64,000 bases of DNA from positions 565,001 through 629,000 of the forward strand of contig JACCIC010000207.1 of assembly GCA_018907035.1 (NCBI GenBank). Direction: 5' to 3'. Under the pieces are notes generated by a model. That model ran no database searches. It saw only the letters and a program-made list of their open reading frames with translations, and had not been told where the DNA came from. Position 1 is the stretch's first letter. Each line of letters opens with the position of its first letter. The position numbers and the translations under genes were made by a program. Source of the DNA: Sycobia sp. Sy_11. Taxonomy: Eukaryota > Arthropoda > Insecta > Hymenoptera > Epichrysomallidae. Below, one piece after another: positions 10,907 through 21,769 of this stretch.

Positions 10907-11555
10907 CACTCTTATTTTATAATAAATTATTTTAAATTATTTACAGTTAATTTCAATTATACGTCATTAAGTTTAAAATAGCGGAGATTCATGTGCCTCG
11001 TTTTTTCTGATTTAAAGAAATAAAATTTCTTTTTATCCTATTGTTTTCTAAATTGTTACATTGACTTAGTTGATTGTATCTTCTCTTCCTTATTTTGTTT
11101 ATATTAATATTATTATTATTTTTAATATATTTATTATTTGTATTTTATATACACCTCTTCAATATTATTTTAGTTGTTAATCAAGAAGATAATCTAATAA
11201 AACGTGAAGACATTGAAACCAAGGATAAAAGTACGTAATTCTATAAACATCTACGAAAATAACTAAGACTAAGACAAATATTAAGAAAAGAAGATCTACC
11301 AACATACTTACTTATATATTTATATAAATCTATATAAGTACAAGAGACTTTGCAAACAAATAAAATCTGAAAAAATTGAGTAAAAAGTAGGGGAATTAAA
11401 AAATGAATATTAATGACTATTAATAATATTCGATTTATAACTGATATAATAAGTATATTAAAAAAGAACTAAGGAGTAATCTAAATATCTAATATTATAG
11501 GCAACGGGAATTACAATGATCTTAAAACAAATAAAACTATCTTTATTGATTACAG
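10907..11555 (+). other. Probable LTR/leader upstream of a Gypsy pol
   Basis: About 10907-11195 is clearly homologous to the reverse complement of about 42435-42720 (shared TCTAAATTGTTACATTGACTT and ATGTGCCTC), so it is repeated DNA, probably LTR or leader of a Gypsy-type element. 11160-11550 has frames reminiscent of decayed gag, but no zinc knuckle was seen. It leads directly into the protease-bearing frame at 11556. LTR boundaries were not resolved. Confidence 0.5.
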
Positions 11556-12299
11556 ATGATCCCCATATTATCACCCGAGGGAATCAGTATATACACGGAT
11601 ATTCGTCTTCAGCGTATGGAAAGAAGAATATCCGAACTAATAGAGAACGATCACAATAGGGGGAAATATGGAAATTATCTAGAAATTCGAATTAAGAGTT
11701 TAGAAAAGGCTCAAGGATATGGAATCATAGGTTCCAACAACCTCATGGATCGCCAAGCTATTATAAATTTTAACGATAAAGAACTAAGCGTAAACATACA
11801 AACGATTAATTTAAAGATAGGAAACGCTACCATCGACATATCTGATTATAGTATAATTAACATCCGTACAGAACAAGAAAGAAACCTTCTAGCTGTTGTA
11901 AATGTCGGAGATCCCGTAGGCAGCAAATCTCTATTTCTGATTGATACAGGATCAGAGGCAAATTTGATAAAAAAGGGATCACTGCCCGCTCGCTTTGATA
12001 TGAACGAATCAGAACAGACATTCTTGAAATATATACTCTCGAAACCACTCCTAACGCTTGGAACAATAAAAATCAAGGTATTAGGAGGAATTTCTTACTT
12101 CCACTTCATCTCCGACGATTTCCCACTACCTTATACTGGAAATTTATGTGCGCATTATCAATGCGATTTACGCGTTCAATTGGACTATAGAACAAAACAG
12201 ATATATTACGCCACTATTAAATTCATATCACAAAAAAATCTAATCGAAGACTTGAAGGAAAACCCAAAGGAAGAGATCCCTAATTATATAAACGACTGA
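11556..12299 (+). CDS. Gypsy Pol N-terminal fragment with retropepsin
   Basis: A 247-codon open frame. A retroviral-type aspartic protease motif, FLIDTGSEANLIKKG, sits at residues about 127-141 with the catalytic Asp at 130. Beta-strand-like LLAVVNVGD precedes it. KIKVLGGISYFHFISDDFPL follows, which resembles the segment leading to the ILG/FL region of insect Gypsy proteases. The first about 100 residues are unassigned. RT, RNase H and integrase remnants follow in order on the same strand, so it is the start of a Gypsy pol, and the insect-retrovirus-like subgroup is plausible. The annotated start is simply the first ATG; the true element frame probably began upstream. Confidence 0.72.
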   Translation: MIPILSPEGISIYTDIRLQRMERRISELIENDHNRGKYGNYLEIRIKSLEKAQGYGIIGSNNLMDRQAIINFNDKELSVNIQTINLKIGNATIDISDYSIINIRTEQERNLLAVVNVGDPVGSKSLFLIDTGSEANLIKKGSLPARFDMNESEQTFLKYILSKPLLTLGTIKIKVLGGISYFHFISDDFPLPYTGNLCAHYQCDLRVQLDYRTKQIYYATIKFISQKNLIEDLKENPKEEIPNYIND

Positions 12300-13468
12300 A
12301 AACATACCAATACTTCTAAAGACGAATTTAGAAAAAACAATGAAGTCAACGAAGAACAAGAAATTTTAATTCGAGAGCTACTGTACATCAATGACGAAAC
12401 AGATAAATTCCTCGATCAATACCTTGATTCAGAGAGTAATGCAATTAAAAGATTCTATTTCACAAAGTGGTACCTCGGAAAATCTAGGTATCACTCAGAA
12501 TGTAATTGATTCACAGAATTCTGGTGCAGAAATCAGAGTACTCAGATCGTAGGAATAAAGGAGCTGAGACGAACCGAGTATTTCCACCCCGTAGAGAAGA
12601 AGTATGTGCAAGTTTTAGTTGAAAGGAATCGCGACGTCTTTTTTATTACCAGGCACAGACGTTATAATGCATGCAATTAAAACAGTCGATCAAGAACCCG
12701 TCAAAACAAAACAGTATAAATTCCCCTATGCACTGATAGGTGAAAAACAAACAAGTTGACGATCTTTAGTTACTGAAGAAATAAAGGACTCAAATTCCCC
12801 TTGGAATAGTCCTCTATGGATCGTTCCTAATAGCGCTGATTCAGATGGTGCATGATACTTGATTTAGGGTCCTTAATGACAAAACTGTAAGTGACGTGTA
12901 CCCTTTACTAAATACAACGAAAATATTCGAACAAGTAGGAGATGCTAAATATTATAAAGTACTAGACCGCGCATCAGCATTTCACGAAATAAAAATGGAT
13001 TCGAGGGATGCTTACAAAACTGCATTTAGTACCTCCATTTAGTCATTACGAGTTCGTTAGAATGCCACTCTTGAAAGTATTATAGGGCATAAAACTCCTT
13101 GTCTACCTAGACGATATTGTCGTCTATGCTAACATACTGGAAGAACATGTTCAGAAAATCAAATTGTTATTATATAGACTCTGAGGAGCTGGATTAAAAT
13201 TACAGTTTTACAAATTTGAGTTTTTAAAAAAGGAAGTCAATTATTTAGAGCATTGACTGAATGAAAAGGGACTCCGTGCAGATCCAAAAAAAATAGAGGC
13301 TGTAAAGAACGTTCCACAATTTAAGAATGTAAAAAATCTTAGGCAATTTTTTTGCCTAGCTGGTTACGATTGCCGATTCATAGAAAACTTCGCTGCGATA
13401 TCTCAACCTCCGACTAAGCTCTTACAAAAAAATACCTCATTTCATCAGGATACGCTGTAGGTTGTATC
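12300..13468 (+). pseudogene. Gypsy reverse transcriptase, decayed
   Basis: No long frame survives, but ordered RT landmarks remain across frames. They are EPVKTKQYKFPYAL (about 12700), EEIKDSNSPWNSPLWIVPN (about 12775), the catalytic box YLDDIVVYAN at 13104-13133, the thumb strand LNEKGLRADPKKIEAVK (about 13258), and a connection block with LRQFFCLAGYDCRFIENF (about 13340). Several frameshifts and stops, plus probable small deletions between the palm A and C motifs, make it inactive. It links the protease frame to the RNase H frame. Confidence 0.75.
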
Positions 13469-13834
13469 TTGTCACAAGGAGTATTTGGAAAAGATCGATC
13501 TATAACATATACCTCGCACATTTTACGCAGTGCCGAACTAAAGTACGAAGTATTTGAAAAGGAAGCGTTAGCTGTTGTACACAGTGTAAAAGCATTCCGG
13601 TCCTACGTTTATGGCAGAAAGATTACAATTATCACGGACCACCAATCACTAAACACTCGCGTACAGACATGGGGTTTGAAATTATCTGAGTTCGAAGATA
13701 CAGTTCTATACAAACCAGGCAAATTAAATTCTAACGCAGATGCCCTACCTCGCAAACCGCCGGATGCAATAGATACGAACGTAGTTACTCGTTCAGGTCA
13801 GAAATACGAGCTAATCCGTCCATTACCTAAATAA
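13469..13834 (+). CDS. Gypsy RNase H fragment
   Basis: This 121-codon open frame preserves the Gypsy RNase H core: SQGVFGKDRSITYTSHIL, ELKYEVFEKEALAVVHSVKA, FRSYVYGRKITIITDHQSL, then FEDTVLYKPGKLNSNADALP, the tether (YkpGk-N-xaDaLSR). Residues just upstream (AVGCILSQG near 13447) belong to the same domain. The start is only the first Met in the remaining frame, since the domain is continuous with the RT remnant. The acidic residues in FEKEAL and ITDH are intact, but the surrounding element is broken. Confidence 0.85.
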   Translation: MSQGVFGKDRSITYTSHILRSAELKYEVFEKEALAVVHSVKAFRSYVYGRKITIITDHQSLNTRVQTWGLKLSEFEDTVLYKPGKLNSNADALPRKPPDAIDTNVVTRSGQKYELIRPLPK

Positions 13835-14585
13835 ATGAAAGCTAATAACCAAATGGATCAGACACTCTCGGAGAAGGAATCTCCGCGAAAGAGAAGAAGG
13901 CCGAAGAAAAAGACACCAGAATCTCAGGAACCAGGATCTCAGGAAAAAACGGACGTCTTTCAACTTGATAAACGCCTGGCACGGAATATCGCACAAATAG
14001 TACTAAACTATGTTGAAAGCGAACTAGAAGAAGAAAAGTTCGAAGCCGAACCAGCGGCCCTTCTACAAATTCCGGCGTCATGAAACACAGACGCTAACTC
14101 AATGTCCTCGATGAAATCAGAGGAATCAACCTTTTTCGATGCAGTATGCATAAGTAATAAAGCGCAACTTGATTATAATCAATTAATCGTAGCAAAGACA
14201 TCACTGTGCCATCGAAAAGACAATTGAGTTCTTTTTGTCGATAGTAGAGGGCAGCCTTGTGATGAAGGCGCAAAAAAGGTATTGGAAAAACACAAAATAA
14301 AATTAAATATGATAGATATAGGAGAAGTCCAGCGAGTTAAAGGAAAAAGGTGCAAAAGCTATTTTACCCTATGTATCAGAGAAGAACAATCCGCATCACT
14401 AGGCACAATAGAGGGAAACATTTACAAATCCCTAGCCACGCTCAGAGCACTTTTGATAAAGGAAGGGGATACCTTCATAAGCATAGAAAAATTAAAATCC
14501 ATAGAAAATCTAGCATGAACAATTAATAATAGTATTCGACAACTCATAGATAAAAGTTCTGATTTGTACCAATGTCCTAAAATAC
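13835..14585 (+). pseudogene. Gypsy pol linker between RNase H and integrase
   Basis: Frames 13835-14083 (very charged, with SPRKRRRPKKKTPES) and 14282-14518 lie in the same direction between RNase H and integrase. The second contains YFTLCIREEQSASLGTIEGN and a short helix-rich tail. Insect Gypsy elements of the retrovirus-like group have a variable linker here. I do not recognise a catalytic motif. Stops near 14083 and 14518 interrupt it. Confidence 0.55.
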
Positions 14586-14946
14586 GTGTCCGAGGGTAAA
14601 AGAGATGAAGTATTTTTTGAAATACATAAATCTCTTATAGGTGAAAATAGATGCGTGTCCAAAACCGATAACAGGAAAAAACATAAATACTTTTGGGATA
14701 AATTGAAAGACGACGTTCAGTGTAGAATACAACGGTGTTTGGATTGTCAATTGAAAAAATTGGTCCGGCGAAAAATCAAACAACCAATGATAATTACGGA
14801 TACGCCAGGTGCGCATTTACAAGAAGTAGCCTTAGACGTCGTTGAACCATTCAAACCCACGAAAAACGGCAACGAATACATTCTCACCATTCAAGATCAG
14901 TTCACGAAGTTCTGTATGGGAATACCAATTAAATTAATCAAAAATT
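14586..14946 (+). pseudogene. Gypsy integrase N-terminal part, truncated
   Basis: The open frame starts inside the zinc-binding domain. KYFWDKLKDDVQCRIQRCLD and CQLKK supply the two cysteines of the HHCC motif. The beginning of the catalytic core follows (ALDVVEPF with the first core aspartate, then YILTIQDQFTKFCMGIPI with the second). It stops at 14946, where a minus-strand PLE tail begins, so the rest of the core and the C-terminal domain are gone. Truncation by the PLE insertion is likely but inferred. Confidence 0.83.
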
Positions 14947-14949
14947 AAT

Positions 14950-15042
14950 TAATAGATTTGCATAACAGATAAAGAATTAATAAAAAATTATGACAGTCAG
15001 ACTGTTCTTTTTAGCTGAAAAAAATTTTTTATTAGTAAAGTA
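14950..15042 (-). repeat. PLE tail fragment (reverse orientation)
   Basis: Reversed, it reads TTTACTAATAAAAAATTTT, TTTCAGCTAA, then GAACAGTCTGACTGTCAT. These are the branch-point-like, splice-acceptor-like and GACAGTCTGACTGTCAT segments of the PLE repeat at 35417-35506, with the piece between them deleted. Confidence 0.65.
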
Positions 15043-15310
15043 TTAAGAGGCTAACTTAGTTCCGAACGTTTTTTACATAAAAAGGATATTTATGATGGAA
15101 AATGAATACACGTTAGCTTAATCAAAATATTTTCCGTCATGTTCTACTATTTTTCCCATCTTTTTAACAATATGGCGATACCGTGACGAAAGAACGATGG
15201 CCGTTTCGCGCCAATCCAATCATCCACAAATTCTCGCACTTTTTGAACATGTCGGAAGTGCATATCAATGAGGTTGTACTGCATCGATCTGAATAGGTGT
15301 TAATCAGAAG
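15043..15310 (-). pseudogene. Mariner transposase C-terminus and end
   Basis: The minus-strand frame reads LFRSMQYNLIDMHFRH, VQKVREFVDDWIGAKRPSFF, then a degenerate LLKRWEK and HDGKYFD. This is the C-terminal block of mariner transposases, including the RW-x-K and final DG-x-YF signature. The sequence at about 15043-15075 (AGGCTAACTTAGTTCCGAAC) resembles a mariner terminal inverted repeat. Everything N-terminal of the third aspartate is absent. The subfamily looks like that of the relic at 1940-2795. Confidence 0.7.
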
Positions 15311-16254
15311 GCGCTTTCTAGCTAGTTACACAACACCTACCATTCGAGCTCCAACATACAATAAAATCAGTTTAAAACACCTGCAATAATCGAAATCATT
15401 TATGAAGCAAATTATTTGATAATTTTGAAATTACTGAAAACCAGCTTTTTAGTAATAAATCATTTTGAAATTACTTAAAAACCAGTTTTAATTTTCAATA
15501 AATTGTACTATCCATTAAATAACTAGTAAGAGGATCTTCTGAGAAAACTAAAAATTTATATGACAAATTCATTATAGTATTATAAAAATGTGAATGCGGA
15601 TCTCAGTAATGATGATTTTGTCAAATGTTAATGTTATTGGCTCTTAAGCAAAGATCATACTGATCTTAGACGTGATAGATTACATCAAGTAGAAGATACT
15701 TAGATATAAGAATTTAAAAAAAATAATGCAAATTTATTTACTGACAATCAATTACTTTATAAATGAAAATATGACAAAATAGATGTTAAAAATGGATGCA
15801 TATTTAAAAATCTTGATGATAACAAACATTGCTCAAGTGATTTCTTTGTTTAGTAATTTGACTCGACTTACCGATAAATCTTTGAAATATTCAACATTAT
15901 CTTGTAGTAGATTTAAGTTTCTTGAATGAAGCATTCACGTTCATAAAAATATATTAATTTATTCAACATCTCAATACTCAATTTTTATATTCAATAAAAT
16001 TATTCATATATTCAATATAAATTTAATTAATTTAAATTCATTGGATGGACTGCGAACTATAGTTTATTTGAGTACTGTTCTGTAAAAGATACTATTTCTT
16101 AATATTTTAGACCTATTTAGATTACCATAAAGTATTTAAAGACAGACCCGCAAGTACATGTCAAAATAATTTTTAAATTATATTTTGTTATATTTTGTCA
16201 TGGTACTAACATATTTCCACGTTATAATTATTACTGACTCTAATGTCATTCGAG
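15311..16254. other. AT-rich spacer with minor repeats
   Basis: There is no gene. A roughly 45-base unit (TTTTGAAATTACT/TAAAAACCAG) is duplicated at about 15421-15495. The segment 16137-16190 closely matches 53974-54025 (CCGCAAGTACATGTCAAAAT), so it is a dispersed repeat of unknown origin. Confidence 0.55.
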
Positions 16255-16428
16255 GCCTAGGGTGGCTCGATCGCTAGAACGAAAGACTAGTAACTTGGTG
16301 ATTCGAGTTCAAATCCCTGTCTCGGCCGATTGACGAAGACACCGTTGTAATAATTTACATGTGCTTCCATCGCTGATTAGCACCGGTATTTGGAAGCATT
16401 AATAAAGGGACGTTAAAAACAAAAAAAA
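16255..16428 (+). mobile_element. tRNA-type SINE
   Basis: The 5' part looks tRNA-derived. A box-A-like TGGCTCGATCGCTAG (about 16261) is followed, at a proper distance, by a good B box, GAGTTCAAATCCC (about 16305). A tRNA-unrelated body of about 90 bases ends in an A-rich tail (AAAAACAAAAAAAAA, about 16413-16428). Length and layout fit a pol III SINE. It abuts the end of a PLE reverse transcriptase relic, into which it seems inserted. A degenerate tRNA pseudogene with unrelated flank is the alternative. Confidence 0.62.
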
Positions 16429-16429
16429 A

Positions 16430-17330
16430 CTCGAATAACATTAACATCCAAAAAACTTAATTTATTGTTTAAATCTATTTCTTTTGTATATTTAGTTTTA
16501 CCATTGATGGTATTAAAAACAATTACCATTTCATGTTATCAACATATTTTGTATAGACAATTAGTTTAAAATTTAACTTATTTAACGCAATATTTTCTAA
16601 TTTTTCCATTATCAAATTAATGATGAAGGTGATCCCATTGGACAACCATATCTTTGTTGATAAATATTATTTTGAAAAGAAAAAATGGTTTTATTAAAAA
16701 CTTGTATATTAAATTTTATATGTGTACTAATCTCTGTCCATTTTTCTTCTATAATTTCTTTAAATAAATATATTGCTATATTCGTAAATAACGATACTAC
16801 CTCCAATGAACTCATCTTATAATTATTCGAAATATTATCTTTTACTGTTTCATAAAAACTCCAATTATCTTTACTATAAGAGTTGGTTTTCCCAACGATT
16901 TTAACTAATATATTTTATATGAATCTTGCAGTATTGTATGTTGAAAAATAAATTGATGATATTATGAGTCTATAGGTTAATTTCTCTTTGTGAATTTAGC
17001 GAACCCCATAACTTTTGGCTATTGTTCCATTTTCGCAGATTGTATTGTTAAACGTAATATCATTAATATAGGATTTATATTTTCATTCTTTTACTAAATC
17101 ATTCAATTTATTTTGTAGTCTCTCATCTTTTGTAATCTTCTCAAGAAGATTCTCATTTTTCTTGTACGTTTTGTTATCCTCTAACAGCATTGTGATTTTA
17201 TTAATATTTTCTTTTTTGTCTGATGTTATTGTCACAGTTCCCATATCTTTATTTTGGAATATAATATTTGTATTCTCTTTTAAGAAATACTTGACTGCTT
17301 TGTGTTCATATATCATATGATTTTACTATT
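16430..17330 (-). pseudogene. Penelope-like reverse transcriptase, decayed
   Basis: From 17316 downward, the open frame 17083-17316 gives the PLE N-terminal RT segment (KAVKYFLKEN, NIIFQNKDMGTVTI, INKITMLLEDNKTYKK). A disrupted stretch with NDITFNNTICENGTIAKSYG and YRLIISSI follows. The frame 16612-16815 then has SLEVVSLFTNI (palm A) and QQRYGCPMGSPSS, the hallmark GxPMGSpLSP block of PLE. Beyond a stop it continues LIMEKLENIALNKL and YTKYVDNM, where YVDD is expected, so the catalytic second Asp is changed. It ends at the SINE. RT is the only PLE domain left here. Confidence 0.85.
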
Positions 17331-18416
17331 TAAATAATTTTGAAATATATTTTCATTTTTAAAATTACTAATGTCCTTCATTAATGAGGTTTTCTATTGT
17401 TTCTTAATATTATTATTGCAGCTAGTAATACTGTCGTATTTACACATAAAGCTGTCGATAGTATATATGCGGTTTTATTGAAAATAGCGTAGAGTACGGA
17501 TATGTATCACGATTAAGACTTTGAAAGGACAAATTTCGTTATGTGCCTCTTTGTAATTCTGCACAGGCATCAAATTGGTATTCTAGTTATAAAACTCAGA
17601 TGCATCGCATATGTATTGTAAAGTAATTGCGATGGTTTTAGCGGGTTGGTCTTAAGGTCATAAAGTGGGCGGGGCCTAATCCATAAGATGACCATCCTAG
17701 CGGACAAATGTTCAACGTTTATTTTTTGAGTGGGAAGACCCTCAAAGGGGGTGCTTTAGAGGTTCTTAGGCACTTCCTTGTAGTTTGAAAAGCAGTTGCA
17801 ACTGCTCCTTCGTAACGAACGGTCAGTATTATTTAATATATTAATCGTTCTGTCAACGCGTATTATTTAAGAATTTATAGAAACTAGTTGTTCAAACCTT
17901 TAGAATACCGGTATGACGTATCTATGGGTCAGAAAATAAACCATTTTATAACACTTATTTTGTACCGAATAATGAGTAAGAATGATCGATAGGTGTGAAT
18001 AAAAATTAGGAATAAATAATAATTATTATTATAAATAATTAATTATTATTATTATATATAAATACATAGTTAAATAAAGTCTATATATAATTATTTAACT
18101 TAAAATTTTTAATCTAAGACAATTATTTTACTTGTCAAATTATTCAAGGAAGTCTCGAGGTTATAATATTGTCTCCTCTGACAACATTATTGACCTACGA
18201 GAAGACCTACGAGAGACCCACATGAACTAAATACTGGAAGGCGTTTTTAAATTAAATCCTCAAACTATGCTTTTACCTGAGTGCATAAAGTGAGTAGTAC
18301 TGAGAGCAACAGGTACTTACAGTCTTTCAAATAAGGATTTATCATATTTTGTTCATCAAAAAGTTCGAATTTTTCAATGTTGACTTCAAAATCGTAATCA
18401 GCGATCCAATAAACCT

Positions 18417-18418
<2 letters not shown>
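17331..18418. other. Spacer, no gene seen
   Basis: Mixed AT-rich DNA, slightly richer in GC around 17640-17820. No motif, RNA gene or repeat partner was recognised. Confidence 0.5.
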
Positions 18419-18478
<60 letters not shown>

Positions 18479-18490
18479 GTGTGTGTGTCA
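18419..18490. repeat. Compound microsatellite (TA)n(TG)n(CG)n(TG)n
   Basis: TA run followed by TG, a short GCGCGC patch and TG again. The long HTHT/YIYI open frames over it are artefacts. Confidence 0.96.
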
Positions 18491-18869
18491 TTGCCCAGAC
18501 CAGTATAACACATATATGCGTCATAGTTCGACTCGCAAACTTTTAGTCTCACTTGGGATTAAAATTGGGAACCTATAATCACTTTTTCATACAAACAATA
18601 AGCATTGACAAAATCTAAAATCCCGGTATTCTAAGGTTAATAAATCTGCTTTTCTTTCACACATTTCACGTTAATTTGTTATATCATTGAATCATCACAC
18701 TCCAAATTCTTTCGAAGTTAGTTGGATTTTCAATAAATAACAAAATAAACAACAAAAGAGCTATGAAATCGACAAAGGAAATTAATCTAACAAGTTTATT
18801 CGATAAGCGAGAGGCATACCTTCAATCGCTCAATTGTTCAGACTAACTACCAATACGTGCGCGGCGAAG
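18491..18869. other. Spacer before a BEL/Pao relic
   Basis: No coding motif was recognised; it may contain decayed gag of the following element. Confidence 0.4.
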
Positions 18870-18927
18870 GAATTATGTAGTGCAAAATGCAAGCAACCAC
18901 ACGGATGATTAAACGAAACTTAAGCAG

Positions 18928-19378
18928 TTGATTAAATTTCTACGTTCCGAAGTCAAAAGTGAAATGAGCATAACGATGTCCGCAAAGGGTTTTGAAAGAA
19001 AACAGCTCGACAGAAAAGTAAAAAAAGGAGAAGTATGTGGAAAAGATGTGCCAAGTACAAGGGGTTTATTGGTTTCTAGATCACGTGATCCGACGAATAT
19101 AAAGGATATGGCCATCTCAATAATGCGTGAACTATATTGTATTTTTTGCGACCATAAAGGCCACGTGAATGCACATTGTAAAAAGGCTGAAGAGAAAATC
19201 CAGTGCGCAAGATAAAAAAAAATGCCTATTGTAAATGTCGGAAAATTGTTCATGGCGCAAGGGTATGTTCGACTAAAAACTGTGTAAAATGCGCAAGACC
19301 GCACGTAGAAGTGATATGTCGAGATGAAGAAAATAAACAGAATCCTGAAAAAAAGCACCTGCTATGTAGTAGAAAATA
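18928..19378 (+). pseudogene. BEL/Pao Gag C-terminus with CCHC knuckles
   Basis: The frame 18928-19215 ends with CIFCDHKGHVNAHCKKAEEK, a CX2CX4HX4C-type knuckle. A shifted frame at about 19215-19375 gives VCSTKNCVKCARPHVEVICR, a second Cys/His cluster. Such clusters sit between Gag and protease in BEL/Pao Pol. The upstream part contains helical, charged gag-like sequence. There is a frameshift between the two knuckles. Confidence 0.75.
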
Positions 19379-19666
19379 ATGTAGCTCGCCGCAAGTGTAA
19401 CAATACTAAAGTGTTTATGCAAATCCTGGCGGTTAGATTGTTCGAAAGCTATAACTAGATCATTGAACGTGCTGTTATAGACTCTCGCTCGCAGTGGTCA
19501 TATATCACCAAGAAGGTTGACGAATGGATGCAGTATCATGTCATTGCAGAACAGAAGATGAGGCATCTACTTTTCAGAGAGCAGTGATCTGAAATCATAA
19601 ATCACAAAATGTACGCAATGCGAGTTGGCAACTTAAATCGCGATTATTATGTCAAGTTAATACTCC

Positions 19667-20026
19667 ATGAACAAAGAGTTATCTGCGATAGCATACCTGC
19701 TTTCAAAACTTAATATTCTATTGAGTGATTTAAACACTGACAGCGATTCTGTCGATATATTAATAAGCGCCTACCATGCAGCAAAATTGCTAACTGGACA
19801 GAGACATGTATTAAACAGTGGATTGGTAGCGTTTGAGACATTCTTCGGGTGGACACTGAGGGACATGATCCCAGACGAAGAAAAGGAGGAAAGCGGAGCG
19901 ATGACAACTTTAGTAAGAGTAAGAGGGAATGTAAGAATACCAGAATTATGGTCGTTAGATTATGAAGGCAGTAGAGATCGTATAGAATTACAAAAAAAAA
20001 TGATCAAGATGCAGAAAAAAGGATAA
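19667..20026 (+). pseudogene. BEL/Pao protease-to-RT segment
   Basis: The 119-codon open frame contains VDILISAYHAAKLLTGQRHV followed by GLVAFETFFGWTLRDMIPDE, a signature of the region after the BEL/Pao protease (DUF1758 end, FGW block). TTLVRVRG and PELWSLDYEG follow, then a hydrophilic tail. The frame ends at a stop just before the next RT block (near 20033), which resumes in another frame. The protease active site itself is in a degraded part upstream (about 19440-19640). Confidence 0.82.
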
Positions 20027-20032
20027 ATTTTT

Positions 20033-20760
20033 ATGAACGGTGATTCGCATCCCTAATGGCAGGTACGAGATATTATTACCATGGCTTGAATGCAATCCAG
20101 TAATAACAGAAAATAAAAATATTGCCTGTAAACGTCTGAATACATAGGTAAAATGTCTATAAGCAACGAGGAAATACGCGGCATACAATGCCATATTTCA
20201 GGAGTGGCGTGTGGACGGCTGGTATAGAAGCAGTGCCTGAGGAAGTGCCAGAGTACGGCATTGTTAACTTCCTACCGGTTAGACTTCCTACAGACCAGTT
20301 TACAAATAGAACTCCACGACCTCGATCAGACCTGCGTTCGATGCATCGGCAAAGCAACCAGACTGCCTCTCCTGCACAAGGGCCCTAACGAGTTGGAATG
20401 TATAACATCTGTCCCACATAAACTTCGTGAAGTTAAGATAGGTGTAATTTCTGATATTAACATGACGTTTTTACAAATCGACATACACCCAACTGACCGC
20501 GATTTACTTTGATTTCTTTAGTATAATGAACAAAATGATTTGGTTATATATAGACATTGTAGAGTAGTTTTTGGTGTACGTATTGGTCCCTTTATCCTCA
20601 GTACGATTATTGAACTTCATTTAAGTAATTGTATTAGCTGAACGATCGAAAATATAGGCACGATAAAATGTGAACGGGAAAACAGTATTAAATTAAAAAA
20701 TAGTTTCTATGTCAACAATTGATTTACTAGGGTAAATAGCGAACAAAAACTGTTAGATTT
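20033..20760 (+). pseudogene. BEL/Pao reverse transcriptase, decayed
   Basis: In changing frames the ordered blocks are GRYEILLPWLECNPVI (about 20060), RPAFDASAKQPDCLS (about 20325), GVISDINMTFLQIDIHPTDR (palm A, about 20440), YRHCRVVFGVRIGPFILST (about 20550), and NSFYVNN (about 20700), which stands where BEL/Pao RTs have YVDN. The first catalytic aspartate (SDI) is present. Frameshifts lie between blocks. Confidence 0.83.
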
Positions 20761-20899
20761 TAAATGAGATACACAGTTGGTTACCAATTTGGTTGCCTTT
20801 GACGTTTGCGGATCAGAATTCGTATTTTCAACCCGCTTTGTTTTATATGCCCGGTAACTATACACCCTAGAATTTTATACAAAAGGCGTGAGCACAGCG

Positions 20900-21225
20900 A
20901 TTGAACTGGGACGATTCTGTTAATAAGAAATAGCAACAAAATTTTCTAAGTGAGTTAGCGAATTAACAGTTGTAGAAAGTGTACGAATACCCAGATGAAT
21001 ACTCGTCGATATAAAGGATATAAAATCTGTACCTCGGTATACAATTTGGGGTGCGAGCGAAGTAGCGTATGCAGCCGTGACATTCGTACTGTGTCTGAAA
21101 ATGGGGTTGAAGTTAATTTCTTGCAAGGTAAATCACGTATAACATCTGTAAAGGAGGACAAGAGTACGCTTATAAGCACATCACGATTGGAATTCTTAGT
21201 TGCAGCGATAGCACGCTTTTAACGA
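20900..21225 (+). pseudogene. BEL/Pao RNase H remnant
   Basis: The open frame 20995-21222 contains FLQGKSRITSVKEDK followed by TSRLEFLVAAIARF. This matches the K-SRvaPlk then PRLELlaA-x-laRL blocks of the BEL/Pao RNase H domain. It is truncated at 21222; no integrase follows. Confidence 0.72.
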
Positions 21226-21769
21226 ATACGGTTTTAAGCTTTAAAGGGCCGAAAAGCCGATGTATCGGCTCAAAAACATAATGCTAGGATAACCTTTATC
21301 CTTAAGTAAATTTATGCGCTAATTTCGTATCTGAAGTTGGTTTGATCTTATCATCTCAGCGTCAAGGTCAATGAATGTCATTTGAAAGTCAAACCTAGCA
21401 ATATGGCTTGAATCATTGCAAAAGGTATATCTTTCTGTTTTCGGGTCACTGATTTCGGGTTTTTACGTCATTTTGATCTCAAATAAAAAGAGAGATGAAG
21501 ATCTCCCCAAGGTCAGGTTGAGAATATACCCAGGTGAGTATTTAAAATTGGTTATTAGATTTTGAGAGTGCTTGACAAAGAATTTTCTCATTTAACCAAT
21601 CGCATTTCTGTCAATATCATTATCCAGATAAATTTCTGAATCGATTCTCGTGAAAGTAATTTGCCAGTAAAATTAGAGAAATACTTTTTGTTAACAAACT
21701 GCGACGAGCATATAAAGGATATATTGTCTCGCGCATATAATATTATATTAATTTAAGTTATCGAACTCG
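21226..21769. other. Spacer, no gene seen
   Basis: No motif. It may be decayed BEL/Pao 3' sequence on the left and LTR 5' sequence on the right (an AT-rich TATA-like area lies near 21709-21750). Confidence 0.4.

Larger units (their letters stand above)
18870..21225 (+). mobile_element. BEL/Pao LTR retrotransposon relic (gag end to RNase H)
   Basis: Collinear plus-strand remnants run zinc knuckles, protease/DUF1758-like region, RT and RNase H, in the order known for BEL/Pao. Frames change repeatedly and stops are frequent, so it is dead. No LTRs were identified at either end; the LTR-like block at 21770 belongs to a different repeat family. The integrase is not visible. The pieces are listed separately. 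Confidence 0.85.

Noticed and set aside
16261..16330. Functional tRNA gene
   Set aside because: A good B box is present but I could not fold a full cloverleaf, and an A-rich tail follows; SINE fits better.
18265..18552. ORFs rich in HTHT and YIYI
   Set aside because: Translations of a TG/TA microsatellite.
18909..19358. 149-codon minus-strand ORF with hydrophobic segments
   Set aside because: Antisense of the BEL/Pao zinc-knuckle region, which has clear Cys/His motifs on the plus strand.
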